Source: AC-32 sp963717725 (GTDB lineage: Bacteria; Actinomycetota; Thermoleophilia; Gaiellales; Gaiellaceae). From it: a stretch of 64,000 nucleotides of DNA. A program made the translations under genes and the position numbers. The notes beneath the pieces are model-generated. The model had not been told where the DNA came from and searched no databases. It was given only the letters and a program-made list of their open reading frames with translations. The DNA lies in assembly GCA_963717725.1 (NCBI GenBank), contig CAVQWS010000004.1, positions 1 to 64,000 of the forward strand. Direction: 5' to 3'. Each line of letters opens with the position of its first letter. Position 1 is the first letter of the stretch. Below, in pieces: positions 9,318-18,356 of this stretch.

Positions 9318-10064
9318 CTAGCGGAGCACACGGCCTTCCATGCCGCCGGCGACCGTGACGAGCTGCCCCGTCACGTGGCCCGAAAGCACGTCCGACGCGA
9401 GCACGACCACCTGCGCCGCCACGTCCTCGGGCTGGGCGACCTTCTCCAGCGCCATCGTCCGCGTCACCCGGCGCAGCGTCTCCTCGTCGAGCGAGCCGCG
9501 CGTCATCGGCGATTCCGTCCAGCCGGGGCACACCGCGTTCACGCGCGCGCGAGGCGCGACCCGTACGACCTCGTTCTTCAGGCTCAGCAGGAGCCCGTGG
9601 GCGATCGCCGACTTCGCCGCCGCATAGTCCGCGTGGCCGGCTTCGCCGAACAGGCCCGCGGTCGAGGCGACCATCACCAGCGACCCGTGACCCCGCTCCG
9701 CCACCCCTCGCAGGAACGCGCGCGCCGTCAGGAAGGTCGCGGTCAGGTTCGCGCGCATCGTCCCCTCCCAGCGCTCGAGCGGCAGCTCCCAGACCGGCAC
9801 CTCGTCGGCCGGCCAGATGCCCGCCACCGCAGCGCACACGTCCAACGGCCCTGCCTGCTCGAACAGCCGCTCGACCTCCGCCTCCACGCGCAGGTCGGCG
9901 CCGGCCACCACCGCTGCTCCGAGCGCCTCCGCCCGCTCGCGCCCGAGGTGGTAATGAGCCACGACTTCGCACCCCTCGGCCATGAACAGCCGCGCGCAGG
10001 CGCCGCCGATCCCGCCGGACGCGCCGGTCACGAGCACACGCTTCCCTGCCAGCCCGGTGTCCAT
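9318..10064 (-). CDS. short-chain dehydrogenase/reductase
   Basis: A classical SDR of 248 residues. It has the NAD(P) motif TGASGGIG (13-20), catalytic Ser134, Tyr147 and Lys151 (YAAAK), and a C-terminal GHVTGQLVTVAGGMEG. The usual NNAG is AVAG (79-82), a mild variant. The closest general resemblance is to 3-oxoacyl-ACP reductase-like enzymes; the substrate is unknown. The start is taken at ATG 10064 (MDTGLAGKRVLVTG), 8 nt after TAGCCT on the minus strand (10073-10078). The longer upstream frame would overlap the divergent gene. Confidence 0.85.
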   Translation of the reverse strand: MDTGLAGKRVLVTGASGGIGGACARLFMAEGCEVVAHYHLGRERAEALGAAVVAGADLRVEAEVERLFEQAGPLDVCAAVAGIWPADEVPVWELPLERWEGTMRANLTATFLTARAFLRGVAERGHGSLVMVASTAGLFGEAGHADYAAAKSAIAHGLLLSLKNEVVRVAPRARVNAVCPGWTESPMTRGSLDEETLRRVTRTMALEKVAQPEDVAAQVVVLASDVLSGHVTGQLVTVAGGMEGRVLR

Positions 10065-10083
10065 GACGTGAGAGGCTACAAGC

Positions 10084-10905
10084 GTGAAGGTCTTCATCAT
10101 CAGCGACATCGAGGGCGTCGCCGGGATAGTCAAGGGCCACCAAACCGGCCCCTCCCCGCACGGCGACGACACGCTCTTCGCCGAGGGGCGGAAGCTCTAC
10201 ACCGAGGAGATCAACGCGGCCGTCCGCGGCGCGAAGGCCGCCGGCGCGACCGAGATCGTCGCCATGGACTGCCACGGCGCGGGCGGCGGCTTCACGTTCA
10301 ACTCGCTGATCCCGGAGGAGCTCGACCCGGACTGCGAGTTCGTCGTGCAGGACGAGTGGACTGAGTACACCGAGTTCCTCGAGCAGGGCGTCGACGCGGC
10401 GCTTTTCGTCGGCATGCACGCCCGCGCGGGGACGGCCGAGGGCGTGCTCAACCACACCGTCTCCGGCACCGACTTCCAGAACCTCTGGTTCAACGGCACG
10501 CTGGTCGGCGAGACGGGCATCAACGCCGCGCTCTGCGGCACGTGGGGCTGCCCGGTGGTGATGGTGACCGGCGACCAGGCCGCCTGTCTCGAGGGCAGCG
10601 AGCTGCTCGGCGACGGGCTCACGACGGTGCAGGTCAAGCGCGGAACCGGCGTCCTGAGCGCGCGCAACCTCGTCCCCTCGCGGGCCCGCGAGGCGATCGA
10701 GGCGGGCACGAAGCAGGCGCTCTCCGACCTGAACGCGGTCAAGCCCTACGACCCCGGCAAGCCGTGCGAGATCAAGGTCGAGTACAAGTGGACCAACCCG
10801 GTCGCGAAGCTCCGCTACCGCCACGGCGTCGAGCTCGTCGATGCCCGCACGATCGTCTCCCGCGCCGACGATTGGTGGACGGCGTGGAAGCAGTTCTTTT
10901 TCTGA
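10084..10905 (+). CDS. dppA: D-aminopeptidase DppA-type (M55)
   Basis: A 273-residue protein matching the M55 D-aminopeptidase family. Metal ligands are visible at Asp8 and Glu10 (SDIEG), His64 (MDCHGAG), His112 (GMHARAG) and Glu143 (VGETGIN). His124 (LNHTV) is at the place of the catalytic histidine. DppA is a zinc enzyme that releases D-amino acids from D-Ala peptides and is usually a decameric cytoplasmic protein used in cell-wall peptide recycling. Start GTG 10084, divergent from the SDR gene. The next gene starts 7 nt after the stop, so the two are likely cotranscribed. Confidence 0.88.
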   Translation: MKVFIISDIEGVAGIVKGHQTGPSPHGDDTLFAEGRKLYTEEINAAVRGAKAAGATEIVAMDCHGAGGGFTFNSLIPEELDPDCEFVVQDEWTEYTEFLEQGVDAALFVGMHARAGTAEGVLNHTVSGTDFQNLWFNGTLVGETGINAALCGTWGCPVVMVTGDQAACLEGSELLGDGLTTVQVKRGTGVLSARNLVPSRAREAIEAGTKQALSDLNAVKPYDPGKPCEIKVEYKWTNPVAKLRYRHGVELVDARTIVSRADDWWTAWKQFFF

Positions 10906-10912
10906 GCCGGCC

Positions 10913-11455
10913 GTGACCGACGCGCGCGAGCTCGCCGAGCTGATCTCCTCGGACGAGGCCGTACCCGCCTCGGGCTGGGTCGCGGGGGTCTCGGCGTCGT
11001 ACGCGGCCGCGCTGGTCGCCAAGGCTGCCGTCCGCTCGAAGGGCTGGAGCGACTCGGCCGGCGCGCGCGCCCAGGCCGTCGACCTGCGCGACCGCCTGCT
11101 CGAGCTCGCGGCGGAAGACGCCCGCGCTTACGAGTCCGCGCTCGAGGCGCTCGACCAGCCGGACCACGGCCTCGCGCCGGCGCTCTTCGTGGCCGCCGAG
11201 GTGCCGCTGGCACTCGCCGAGGCCGCTGCCGACGTCGCCCTGCTGGCCGCCGACGCGACCGAGCGGGCCGACGGCGCCTCCCGCGCCGATGCAGCCGCCG
11301 CCGCCGCGCTGGCCGCCGGAGCGGCGCGAGCCGCCGCCAAGCTCGTCTCGATCAACCTCTCGACCCAGCCCGGCGACGAGCGGATCGCGGCCGCCGAGCG
11401 CGCGGTCGAGGCCGCCGACGACGCGGCACGCCAGGCGCTCGCGGCCGAGATCTAG
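10913..11455 (+). CDS. cyclodeaminase/cyclohydrolase family protein (FTCD_C fold)
   Basis: About 180 residues from GTG 10913 (VTDARELAELISSDEAVPAS). It fits the C-terminal domain of formiminotransferase-cyclodeaminase: P-A-S-G near residue 20 followed by a helical bundle with many Ala-rich helices. Family members convert formimino- or methenyl-THF. The alternative is a family member with another role, since the folate-binding residues cannot be verified here. It is 7 nt downstream of dppA and 25 nt upstream of the antiporter, which has its own promoter. Confidence 0.75.
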   Translation: MTDARELAELISSDEAVPASGWVAGVSASYAAALVAKAAVRSKGWSDSAGARAQAVDLRDRLLELAAEDARAYESALEALDQPDHGLAPALFVAAEVPLALAEAAADVALLAADATERADGASRADAAAAAALAAGAARAAAKLVSINLSTQPGDERIAAAERAVEAADDAARQALAAEI

Positions 11456-11468
11456 CGGCATCGCGGAC

Positions 11469-11474
11469 TAGGCT
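11469..11474 (+). promoter_or_regulatory. leaderless -10 box for the antiporter
   Basis: TAGGCT lies 6 nt before GTG 11481 and there is no ribosome-binding site, so the antiporter-dinB transcript is probably leaderless. Confidence 0.5.
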
Positions 11475-11480
11475 CGGGCC

Positions 11481-12689
11481 GTGAGCGAGATCCAGGACTT
11501 CGGCCTGATCGTCCTGTTCGTCTCGGGAATCGTCTCGGTCGCGCTGCTCTCGAACAAGGTCAGCGAGCGCTTCCCGCTCCCGGCGCCGGCGATCTTCCTC
11601 CTCGCCGCGGCCGTGACGGTGCACTTCTGGCCGAGCCTCGGGCGCAAGCTCTCCGTGCTCGACGTCGAGCGGCTGGCGGTCGTGGCGCTGATCGTGATCC
11701 TCTTCGACGGCGGCGTGCGGGTCGGCTGGAAGCGCTTCCGCGTCGCCGCCGTCCCGATCACGGTGCTCGGCGTCTTCGGCACCTTCACGACCGCCGCCCT
11801 CGTCGCGCTGGCCGGCCGCTACCTGTTCGACTTCAGCTGGACGGGCGCGGGCATCCTCGGTGCCGCGCTCGCGCCCACCGACCCGGCGGTGATGTTCTCC
11901 GTGCTCGGCAAGCGCGAGGTCGGCGGTCGCACGGGGACGATCCTCGAGGGCGAGTCCGGCGTGAACGATCCGGTCGGGATCGCCCTGATGCTGGGGATGA
12001 TCGAGTTCGCCACGCACGCGGACGCGACCCTTTGGGTGGTCGTGCGCGAGTTCGCGCTGGAGATGTCGATCGGCCTGGCAATCGGCGTCGCCGGCGCCTG
12101 GATCGTGTTGCAGTCGATCCGCCGCATCCAGCTCCCGAACCCGGCGCTCTACCCGCTGCGCAGCCTCGCCGCCGCGGGAGTGATCTACGGTGTCGCCGCC
12201 GTGGCGCACGGGTCAGGCTTCCTCGCGGTCTTCGTCGCGGGCATCTTGATCGGTGACGCCGACTATCCGAGACGACGCGACGTCGAGCGCTTCCAGACCT
12301 CGCTCGCCAGCCTCGCCGAGGTGGTGGTCTTCATCGCCCTTGGCCTGACGGTGCACAAGGTCAACCTCGAGCCGGTCTGGAAGGACGCGATCCTGATCGC
12401 GCTCGTGCTCGCCTTCCTGGCGCGGCCGCTCGGGATCGCGCCGTTCCTCGCCCCGCTCCACCTGCGCCGCGGTGAGCGCGTGTTCGTGATGTGGAGCGGC
12501 CTCAAGGGGGCGGTCCCGATCCTGCTCGCCTCCTTCACGCTGCTCGAGCACGTGCCCGGAGCCGAGCGGATCTACGGGATCGTCTTCGTGGTGGTCGCGT
12601 TCTCGGTGATCGTTCAGGGCGGGACGGTGCCGTTCGCCGCGCGCCGGCTCGGCGTGCCGATGCGCCTCGTGCACGGAGGCGACCCGTGA
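11481..12689 (+). CDS. cation/proton antiporter (CPA1, NhaP-type)
   Basis: A 402-residue protein with about 12 hydrophobic segments. Conserved antiporter motifs include LIVILFDGGVRVGW, ALAPTDPAVMFSVL and EGESGVNDPVGIAL; the Asn-Asp pair in the last is the ion-binding site of CPA1 exchangers. It resembles NhaP2/CvrA K+(Na+)/H+ antiporters but lacks the C-terminal TrkA-C regulatory domain, ending shortly after the last helix. It exchanges cytoplasmic K+ or Na+ for protons. The stop overlaps the dinB start by 4 nt. Confidence 0.88.
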   Translation: MSEIQDFGLIVLFVSGIVSVALLSNKVSERFPLPAPAIFLLAAAVTVHFWPSLGRKLSVLDVERLAVVALIVILFDGGVRVGWKRFRVAAVPITVLGVFGTFTTAALVALAGRYLFDFSWTGAGILGAALAPTDPAVMFSVLGKREVGGRTGTILEGESGVNDPVGIALMLGMIEFATHADATLWVVVREFALEMSIGLAIGVAGAWIVLQSIRRIQLPNPALYPLRSLAAAGVIYGVAAVAHGSGFLAVFVAGILIGDADYPRRRDVERFQTSLASLAEVVVFIALGLTVHKVNLEPVWKDAILIALVLAFLARPLGIAPFLAPLHLRRGERVFVMWSGLKGAVPILLASFTLLEHVPGAERIYGIVFVVVAFSVIVQGGTVPFAARRLGVPMRLVHGGDP

Positions 12690-13738
12690 TCGTCGCGCAC
12701 CTCGATCTCGACGCGTTCTTCGCGGCGGTCGAGGAGCTCGAGACGCCGGAGCTGCGGGCCAAGCCGCTCGTGGTCGGCGGCGACCCGCACGGCCGCGGCG
12801 TGGTCGCGACGGCGAACTACGTCGCGCGCAGGTTCGGGATCCACTCGGCGATGTCGTGCGCCGAGGCGCTGCGGCGCTGTCCGCAGACGGTCTTCGTCCA
12901 GCCGCGCAAGCGGCTCTACTCGGAGTACTCGAAGGCAGTCTGGAATGCGGTGCGCGAGGTGGTGCCGACGGTCGAGCGGACCGGGATGGACGAGGGCTAC
13001 CTGGACGTGGGGGAGGTGGCCGCCGACTTCGGGCGCGCGCGGGCGGTGGCGGAGGCGGTGCAGGCCGCGGTGCGCGGCGCGACCAGCCTCTCGTGCTCGC
13101 TCGGCGTCTCCAGTTGCAAGGTTGTCTCCAAGATCGCGAGTGACCGCCGCAAGCCGGGCGGCCTGACCGTCGTGCCCGCCGGGCGGGAAGCCTGGTTCCT
13201 GGCCCCGTTCGACGTGCGCCGCCTCCCGGGCGTCGGCCCGCGTGCGGAGGAGCGGCTGCGACGCGGCGGGGTTGAGACGATCGGCGACCTGGCCGCGCTC
13301 GAGGACGCGAAACTGCGCACGCTGCTCCCGGGCAAGCTAGGGCCGCTGCTGCGCGACCGGGCGCGCGGCATCGACCCGCGGGCGCTCGAGCTCTCTGCGG
13401 AGACGGTCTCGATCAGCGCCGAGGAGACGTTCCCGCGTGACGTGGCCGAGGTCGAGCGGCTGCAGGAGGAGCTGCGCCGCCTAGCCGCGTACGTGGCCGA
13501 GCGCCTCGCGGCGAGCGGCCAGGCCGGCCGCACGGTCACGACGAAGGTGCGCTACCCGGACTTCTCGATCCGCTCGCGCTCGACCTCGCTGCCCGTCGGC
13601 ACCGACGACGCCGAGCGGATCTGGGAGCTCGCCTGCTCCTGCCTCGACCGGGCACTGGCCGACCGCCCGGGAGCGCTGCGGCTGGTCGGCGTGGGCGTCT
13701 CCGGGCTGGAGACGCACCGCCAGCTCGAGCTGGTCTAG
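12686..13738 (+). CDS. dinB: DNA polymerase IV (Y-family)
   Basis: 350 residues from GTG 12686 (VIVAHLDLDAFFAAVEE). Catalytic carboxylates are Asp7 (HLDLDAFF) and Asp102-Glu103 (MDEGYLDV). The steric/fingers region SCSLGVSSCKVVSKIASD, the helix-hairpin-helix LPGVGPRAEERLRRGGVETIG and the little-finger domain follow. The catalytic sites appear intact, unlike some inactive actinobacterial paralogues. It does translesion synthesis, normally damage-induced. It starts inside the antiporter stop codon (GTGA), so translation is coupled. No C-terminal beta-clamp motif is obvious. Confidence 0.93.
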   Translation: MIVAHLDLDAFFAAVEELETPELRAKPLVVGGDPHGRGVVATANYVARRFGIHSAMSCAEALRRCPQTVFVQPRKRLYSEYSKAVWNAVREVVPTVERTGMDEGYLDVGEVAADFGRARAVAEAVQAAVRGATSLSCSLGVSSCKVVSKIASDRRKPGGLTVVPAGREAWFLAPFDVRRLPGVGPRAEERLRRGGVETIGDLAALEDAKLRTLLPGKLGPLLRDRARGIDPRALELSAETVSISAEETFPRDVAEVERLQEELRRLAAYVAERLAASGQAGRTVTTKVRYPDFSIRSRSTSLPVGTDDAERIWELACSCLDRALADRPGALRLVGVGVSGLETHRQLELV

Positions 13739-14112
13739 CTCTCTTCCGTCGACCAGCGAGCGACGTCGCGGATCGAGACGATCCCGACCGCCCGGCCGTC
13801 CTCGACGATCGGGACGTGGCGGAAGCCGTTGTCGAGCATGATCTTTGCGGCGTCCGCAGGCGTCGCGTCGGGTGCAAGCGTGAGCGGGTCGGCGGTCATC
13901 CACTCGCGCACGCGTGCCTCGCTGGAATGAACGCGGCCCGCAACCGCACGGGTCAGGTCACGCTCCGTGACGATCCCGATCAGGTTGCCGTAGTCGGAGA
14001 CGACCGCCGAGCTGACACCGCGCTCGACCATCTGCTGCGCGGTCTCCCCGATCGTGTCGGACGGGTCGACCGAGAGGACGTCGCTGGTCATCAGCTCGCG
14101 GACGGTGTTCAC
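13735..14112 (-). CDS. twin CBS-domain protein
   Basis: 125 residues forming one Bateman pair: CBS1 (RELMTSDVLSVDPSDTIGE to NLIGIVTERDLTRAV) and CBS2 (VREWMTADPLTLAPDATPA to AVGIVSIRDVARW). Such stand-alone pairs bind adenine nucleotides or SAM and act as sensors. The start is GTG 14112, 6 nt after TACGCT (14119-14124). It overlaps the FMN-reductase stop by 4 nt on the same strand and the dinB stop by 4 nt convergently. Confidence 0.9.
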   Translation of the reverse strand: MNTVRELMTSDVLSVDPSDTIGETAQQMVERGVSSAVVSDYGNLIGIVTERDLTRAVAGRVHSSEARVREWMTADPLTLAPDATPADAAKIMLDNGFRHVPIVEDGRAVGIVSIRDVARWSTEES

Positions 14113-14663
14113 GCCGCGAGCGTAACACCGCCCGCGACGTGAACAAGAGTGTCGAGCAGTTCGGCGAGCTCGGCGCGGATGCCCTCGTCGACCAGCTTGC
14201 CGTGGTCGTCGAAGTGGAGGTAGGCCTCGGGCACGAGCACCTGCGGCTCGTCGAGCACGATCGCCCGCGGGAACTCGAGCGCCTCCCGCAGCTGCTGCTG
14301 CGCGAGCGCCGTGCCTCCGCGGCCGGTCGTCGCGCCCATCAGCGCCACGGGCTTGCCCGCGAGCGGCGAGCCGAGCGGCGGGCGCGAGGCCCAGTCGACC
14401 GCGTTCTTCAGCCCGCCGGGCACGCCGCGGTTGTACTCGGGCGTGGCGATCAGGAGCGCGTCCGCCTCGCGGATCGCGTCCTTCAGCGCCACGACGGGCT
14501 CGGGATCGCCGGCAGTCTCGACGTCGCCGTCGTAGAACGGCAGGTCACGGATGTCGAACTCGACCAGCTCGACGCCTTCCGGCATGAGCTCGCGCGCCGC
14601 GCGCAGGAGCCCGCGGTTGTACGAGCCCTTGCGCAGGCTGCCGGCGATTCCGAGGATCTTCAT
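14109..14663 (-). CDS. NADPH-dependent FMN reductase
   Basis: 184 residues. The flavodoxin-like fold has the FMN phosphate loop GIAGSLRKGSYNRGLLR (GSxRxxS) near the N-terminus and TPEYNRGVPGGLKNAVDW at about residues 93-110, diagnostic for the NADPH-dependent FMN reductase/azoreductase family. It reduces FMN, quinones or azo compounds in the cytoplasm. It lies 5 nt downstream of the YceI gene and overlaps the CBS gene by 4 nt, so yceI, this gene and the CBS gene may form a minus-strand operon under the MarR-type operators at 15202-15258. Confidence 0.88.
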   Translation of the reverse strand: MKILGIAGSLRKGSYNRGLLRAARELMPEGVELVEFDIRDLPFYDGDVETAGDPEPVVALKDAIREADALLIATPEYNRGVPGGLKNAVDWASRPPLGSPLAGKPVALMGATTGRGGTALAQQQLREALEFPRAIVLDEPQVLVPEAYLHFDDHGKLVDEGIRAELAELLDTLVHVAGGVTLAA

Positions 14664-14668
14664 CGTGC

Positions 14669-15172
14669 TTAAGCCTCCTTGACGGCCGAGACAGCCGCCG
14701 AGATCTCGACGGTGGTGGTGCCCCAGTCGAAAGAGCCGCGCGCGTCCACGAGCACGCGCTCGTCGCCGGCCTTGCCCTGGCCCTGCCCGCGGACCCGGCC
14801 GTCGAGCTCGATCTCGAAGGGCGTGTCCTTGACGATCAGGTTGCCGCGGGCCTTGAAGCGCTCGTCGTCGAGCGGTTCGACAGCCGTGGTCTCGAAGCGG
14901 ATCTCCGGATGCTTTGCGGCATCGAGGAAGTCCGGCGAGTTCAGGTGCGCGTCGCGCTGCTCGTTGTCGGTGCGCAGGCTGTCGACGCGGATCGTGCCCG
15001 CGAGCGACGGCTGCTCGCCACCGGTGATGCGGCCCTCGAACGCCGTGAAGCGACCGTTGACCGAGCTGAAGAGGTCGCTCGTGTCGGTGACCTGGAAGCC
15101 GATCGTCGTATGGACGGGGTCGACAGCCCAGATTCCGGCGGGGATGACCTCGGAGCTGATGGTGGTTGTCAT
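14669..15172 (-). CDS. yceI: YceI family lipid-binding protein
   Basis: 167 residues from ATG 15172 (MTTTISSEVIPAGIWAVD). It has the YceI lipocalin-like signature WAVDPVHTTIGFQV, SVNGRFTAFEG and HPEIRFETTAVEPL. These beta-barrels bind isoprenoid-like lipids and are often induced by stress or base. There is no signal peptide, as in many actinobacterial members. AGGAG lies 9 nt upstream of the start; the upstream frame extension is not needed. The promoter and two MarR-type palindromes lie just upstream, so repression by the divergent MarR protein is likely. Confidence 0.9.
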   Translation of the reverse strand: MTTTISSEVIPAGIWAVDPVHTTIGFQVTDTSDLFSSVNGRFTAFEGRITGGEQPSLAGTIRVDSLRTDNEQRDAHLNSPDFLDAAKHPEIRFETTAVEPLDDERFKARGNLIVKDTPFEIELDGRVRGQGQGKAGDERVLVDARGSFDWGTTTVEISAAVSAVKEA

Positions 15173-15201
15173 CTGCTGGCTCTCCTTTCGATTCGCTATA
15201 C

Positions 15202-15258
15202 TTGAGCTGTCAACAATATTAGCAAAGAAAGTTGAGTCGTCAAGTTTTGAGCACTCAA
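15202..15258. promoter_or_regulatory. three TTGA-N4-TCAA operators
   Basis: Three perfect palindromes of one form: TTGAGCTGTCAA (15202-15213), TTGAGTCGTCAA (15232-15243) and TTGAGCACTCAA (15247-15258). The second overlaps the -35 box of the yceI promoter and the first lies at its start point. The second and third cover the possible TTG starts of the marR gene. This is a typical MarR-family autoregulatory layout. Confidence 0.75.
15216..15243 (-). promoter_or_regulatory. yceI promoter
   Basis: On the minus strand TTGACG (15238-15243), a 16-bp spacer and TAATAT (15216-15221). Transcription would start near 15209, inside the first palindrome. Confidence 0.6.
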
Positions 15259-15723
15259 GCATCTACACGCACAACGCCCGAGATCCAGGCCTGGGTCGCG
15301 CTCCTGCGCGCTCACGCCACGAGCATCCGGCGGTTCAACGGCGAGCTCGTCTCCGAGCACGGCCTGACGCTGAACGACTACGAAGTGCTGCTCCATCTCT
15401 CGCATGCAGAGGGTGGCCGGCTGCGCCGCGTCGACCTCGCCGAGCGCGTGCTGCTCACCCCGTCCGGGATCACGCGCCTGCTCGAAGGGCTCGAGCGGTG
15501 CGGCTACGTCGAACGCGCCTCCTGCGAGTCGGACGCCCGCGTCACCTACGCGCAGCTGACCGAGGCCGGCGAGGCAAAGCTCCGCGAGGCGGCCGAGACC
15601 CACGTCGCCGGAATCCGTGGCTTCTTCCGCGAGCGCTTCTCGAAAGAGGAGCTTCTGGCCCTCGGCGGGCTGCTCGAGCGGCTTCCGCTCGACCCGGCCG
15701 AGGACGTCAGCTGCACGCCCTGA
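15247..15723 (+). CDS. MarR-family transcriptional regulator
   Basis: About 158 residues with the winged-helix MarR core: LTLNDYEVLLHLSHAEGG (helices 2-3), RRVDLAERVLLTPSGITRLLEGLERCGYVER (recognition helix and wing start) and SDARVTYAQLTEAG (wing). Only TTG codons are available as starts, at 15247 or 15232; both lie inside palindromic operators, so the exact start is uncertain. It is divergent from yceI and likely represses it and itself. The inducer cannot be told from sequence. Confidence 0.88.
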   Translation: MSTQASTRTTPEIQAWVALLRAHATSIRRFNGELVSEHGLTLNDYEVLLHLSHAEGGRLRRVDLAERVLLTPSGITRLLEGLERCGYVERASCESDARVTYAQLTEAGEAKLREAAETHVAGIRGFFRERFSKEELLALGGLLERLPLDPAEDVSCTP

Positions 15724-15759
15724 GAAAAAACTTCGCAAAGAGCGCACACGAGTTTTTTC
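15724..15759 (+). terminator. intrinsic terminator of the marR gene
   Basis: GAAAAAACT (15724-15732) pairs with AGTTTTTTC (15751-15759), a 9-bp perfect stem with an 18-nt loop and a T6 run in the right arm. It starts directly after the stop codon. Confidence 0.65.
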
Positions 15760-15802
15760 AGGCCCTTGTCTGGACCTGTCCCCATCGTTAGGTTGCCGAT
15801 TG

Positions 15803-15914
15803 CGCCGAGCACGGAGCGCGAGTAGGACGAAGCTTCACCGGAAGGCAGTACGCGGAAGCGGAGGGTCAGCCGGGCGAAGTGGACAAAAGCGAAACCGGCT
15901 CGGCGAATTTTTTT
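15803..15914 (+). ncRNA. candidate structured leader upstream of the sigma factor
   Basis: CGCCGAGC (15803-15810) and GCTCGGCG (15898-15905) form a perfect 8-bp closing helix around 87 nt. AATTTTTTT (15906-15914) follows immediately, as in an attenuator or a small RNA terminator. A competing short stem is AGCCGG (15868-15873) with CCGGCT (15895-15900). A further hairpin ACGGCC-CCGGA-GGCCGT (15933-15949) holds the GGAGG ribosome site of the sigma gene. I do not recognise a known riboswitch class. Confidence 0.45.
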
Positions 15915-15953
15915 GGTCCCGTACGGAATACGACGGCCCCGGAGGCCGTTGTA

Positions 15954-17039
15954 GTGGTTGGTGGCAAACGCCCAGCGTTCGCCCGACACCCACGAAGCAA
16001 AGGATGTGAGGAAGAACTGAGCACCACGCTTGAACTTGCTGTCCCTGCGTTCCTCGAAGAGGCCGAGGAGCACGAGTCGATCGACGAGGCCGTCCTGGAG
16101 GCGTTCGCGCTCGAGCACGACCTCGACGAGGAGGATCTCGTCGAGCTGCGCGCCGAGCTCGAGGCCCGGGAGGTCGTGATCGTCCAGCCGCCGGCGGACG
16201 AGCCGACCGCCCCTGCCCACGTCCAGGCACCCGCGCCGACCGACGCGCTCTCGCTCTTCATGCACCGGGCCGGCCGCTACCCGCTGCTGACCGCGGCGGA
16301 GGAGGTCGCGCTCGCGAAGCGTGTCGAGCGGGGCGACGCCGAGGCCAAGGAGCGCATGATCAACTCGAACCTGCGCCTGGTGATCTCGATCGCCAAGCGC
16401 TACCAGCGGAAGGACCTGCCGCTGCTGGATCTCGTCCAGGAGGGCGTGATCGGGCTGAACCGTGCCGTCGAGAAGTTCGACTGGCGCAAGGGGTTCAAGT
16501 TCTCGACCTACGCCACCTGGTGGATCCGCCAGGCCTGCCAGCGGGCGATCTCGAACCAGTCCGCGACGATCCGCATCCCGACGCACGTCAACGAGCGGCG
16601 CGTGAAGCTGTCGCGCGCGGAGACCCGGCTCGAGGCCAGGCTCGGCCGCAAGCCGACCCGCGAGGAGCTGGCCGAGGAGGCCGAGCTCGAGCTCGTCCAC
16701 GTCGAGGAGGCGCTCGACGCTGTCCAGGCGAACGTCTCGCTGAACCGGCCCGTCGGCTCCGAGGACGACGGCGAGCTGGGCGACCTGTTCGGCGACGAGG
16801 CCGCGGTCAGCCCGGAGGACGAGGCCGTCGACTCGGTCCGGCGCCACGAGGTGCGGCGCGCGATCGAGGCGCTGCCCGAGCGGGAGCGCCGGATCATCGA
16901 GCTGCGCTTCGGCATCGGCGGCGACCCGCAGGCGCTGGAGGCGATCGGCAAGGAGCTGGGGATCACGCGCGAGCGCGTGCGCCAGCTCGAGGCCACCGCC
17001 CTGGCCAAGCTCCAGGACGCGCTGGCCGAAGCCGCCTAA
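15954..17039 (+). CDS. RNA polymerase sigma factor, RpoD/SigA type
   Basis: 361 residues from GTG 15954, chosen because GGAGG lies 8 nt upstream; the frame is also open to 15879. Region 1.2 starts at DALSLFMHRAGRYPLL. Region 2 has INSNLRLVISIAKRYQ, DLVQEGVIGLNRAVEKFDW and KFSTYATWWIRQA, the core-binding and -10 recognition helices. Region 3 is IPTHVNERRVKLSRAE and region 4 is LPERERRIIELRFGI to ERVRQLEATAL with the -35 helix-turn-helix. There is an acidic N-terminus of about 70 residues but no full region 1.1. It is either the principal sigma factor or a close group 2 relative. It sits alone, behind a structured leader. Confidence 0.92.
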   Translation: MVGGKRPAFARHPRSKGCEEELSTTLELAVPAFLEEAEEHESIDEAVLEAFALEHDLDEEDLVELRAELEAREVVIVQPPADEPTAPAHVQAPAPTDALSLFMHRAGRYPLLTAAEEVALAKRVERGDAEAKERMINSNLRLVISIAKRYQRKDLPLLDLVQEGVIGLNRAVEKFDWRKGFKFSTYATWWIRQACQRAISNQSATIRIPTHVNERRVKLSRAETRLEARLGRKPTREELAEEAELELVHVEEALDAVQANVSLNRPVGSEDDGELGDLFGDEAAVSPEDEAVDSVRRHEVRRAIEALPERERRIIELRFGIGGDPQALEAIGKELGITRERVRQLEATALAKLQDALAEAA

Positions 17040-17049
17040 TCGGTAGGCG

Positions 17050-18219
<1,170 letters not shown>

Positions 18220-18344
18220 GTAGTTCGACTCCTTTTCGGGTTCGAGACTTGCCTACCTCGAAACGCCCGAAGGAGGAACGAAGAAGCTCATCTCACTGGG
18301 CGGCACCGTTGCCAACCCGTGCTCACACCGTAGCAGGACGCCTG

Positions 18345-18350
18345 TACCCT
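18345..18350 (+). promoter_or_regulatory. leaderless -10 box for greA
   Basis: TACCCT lies 6 nt before ATG 18357 and there is no ribosome site, which fixes this start over the longer frame. Confidence 0.55.
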
Positions 18351-18356
18351 GCCGCG

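Noticed and set aside
9145..11022. Very long minus-strand ORF (625 codons)
   Set aside because: High-GC third-position artefact antisense to dppA and out of frame with the SDR. The repetitive Arg/Ala/Gly content is typical of shadow frames.
15879..15953. Sigma factor start at GTG 15879
   Set aside because: It would lie inside the structured leader and has no ribosome site. GTG 15954 has GGAGG 8 nt upstream.
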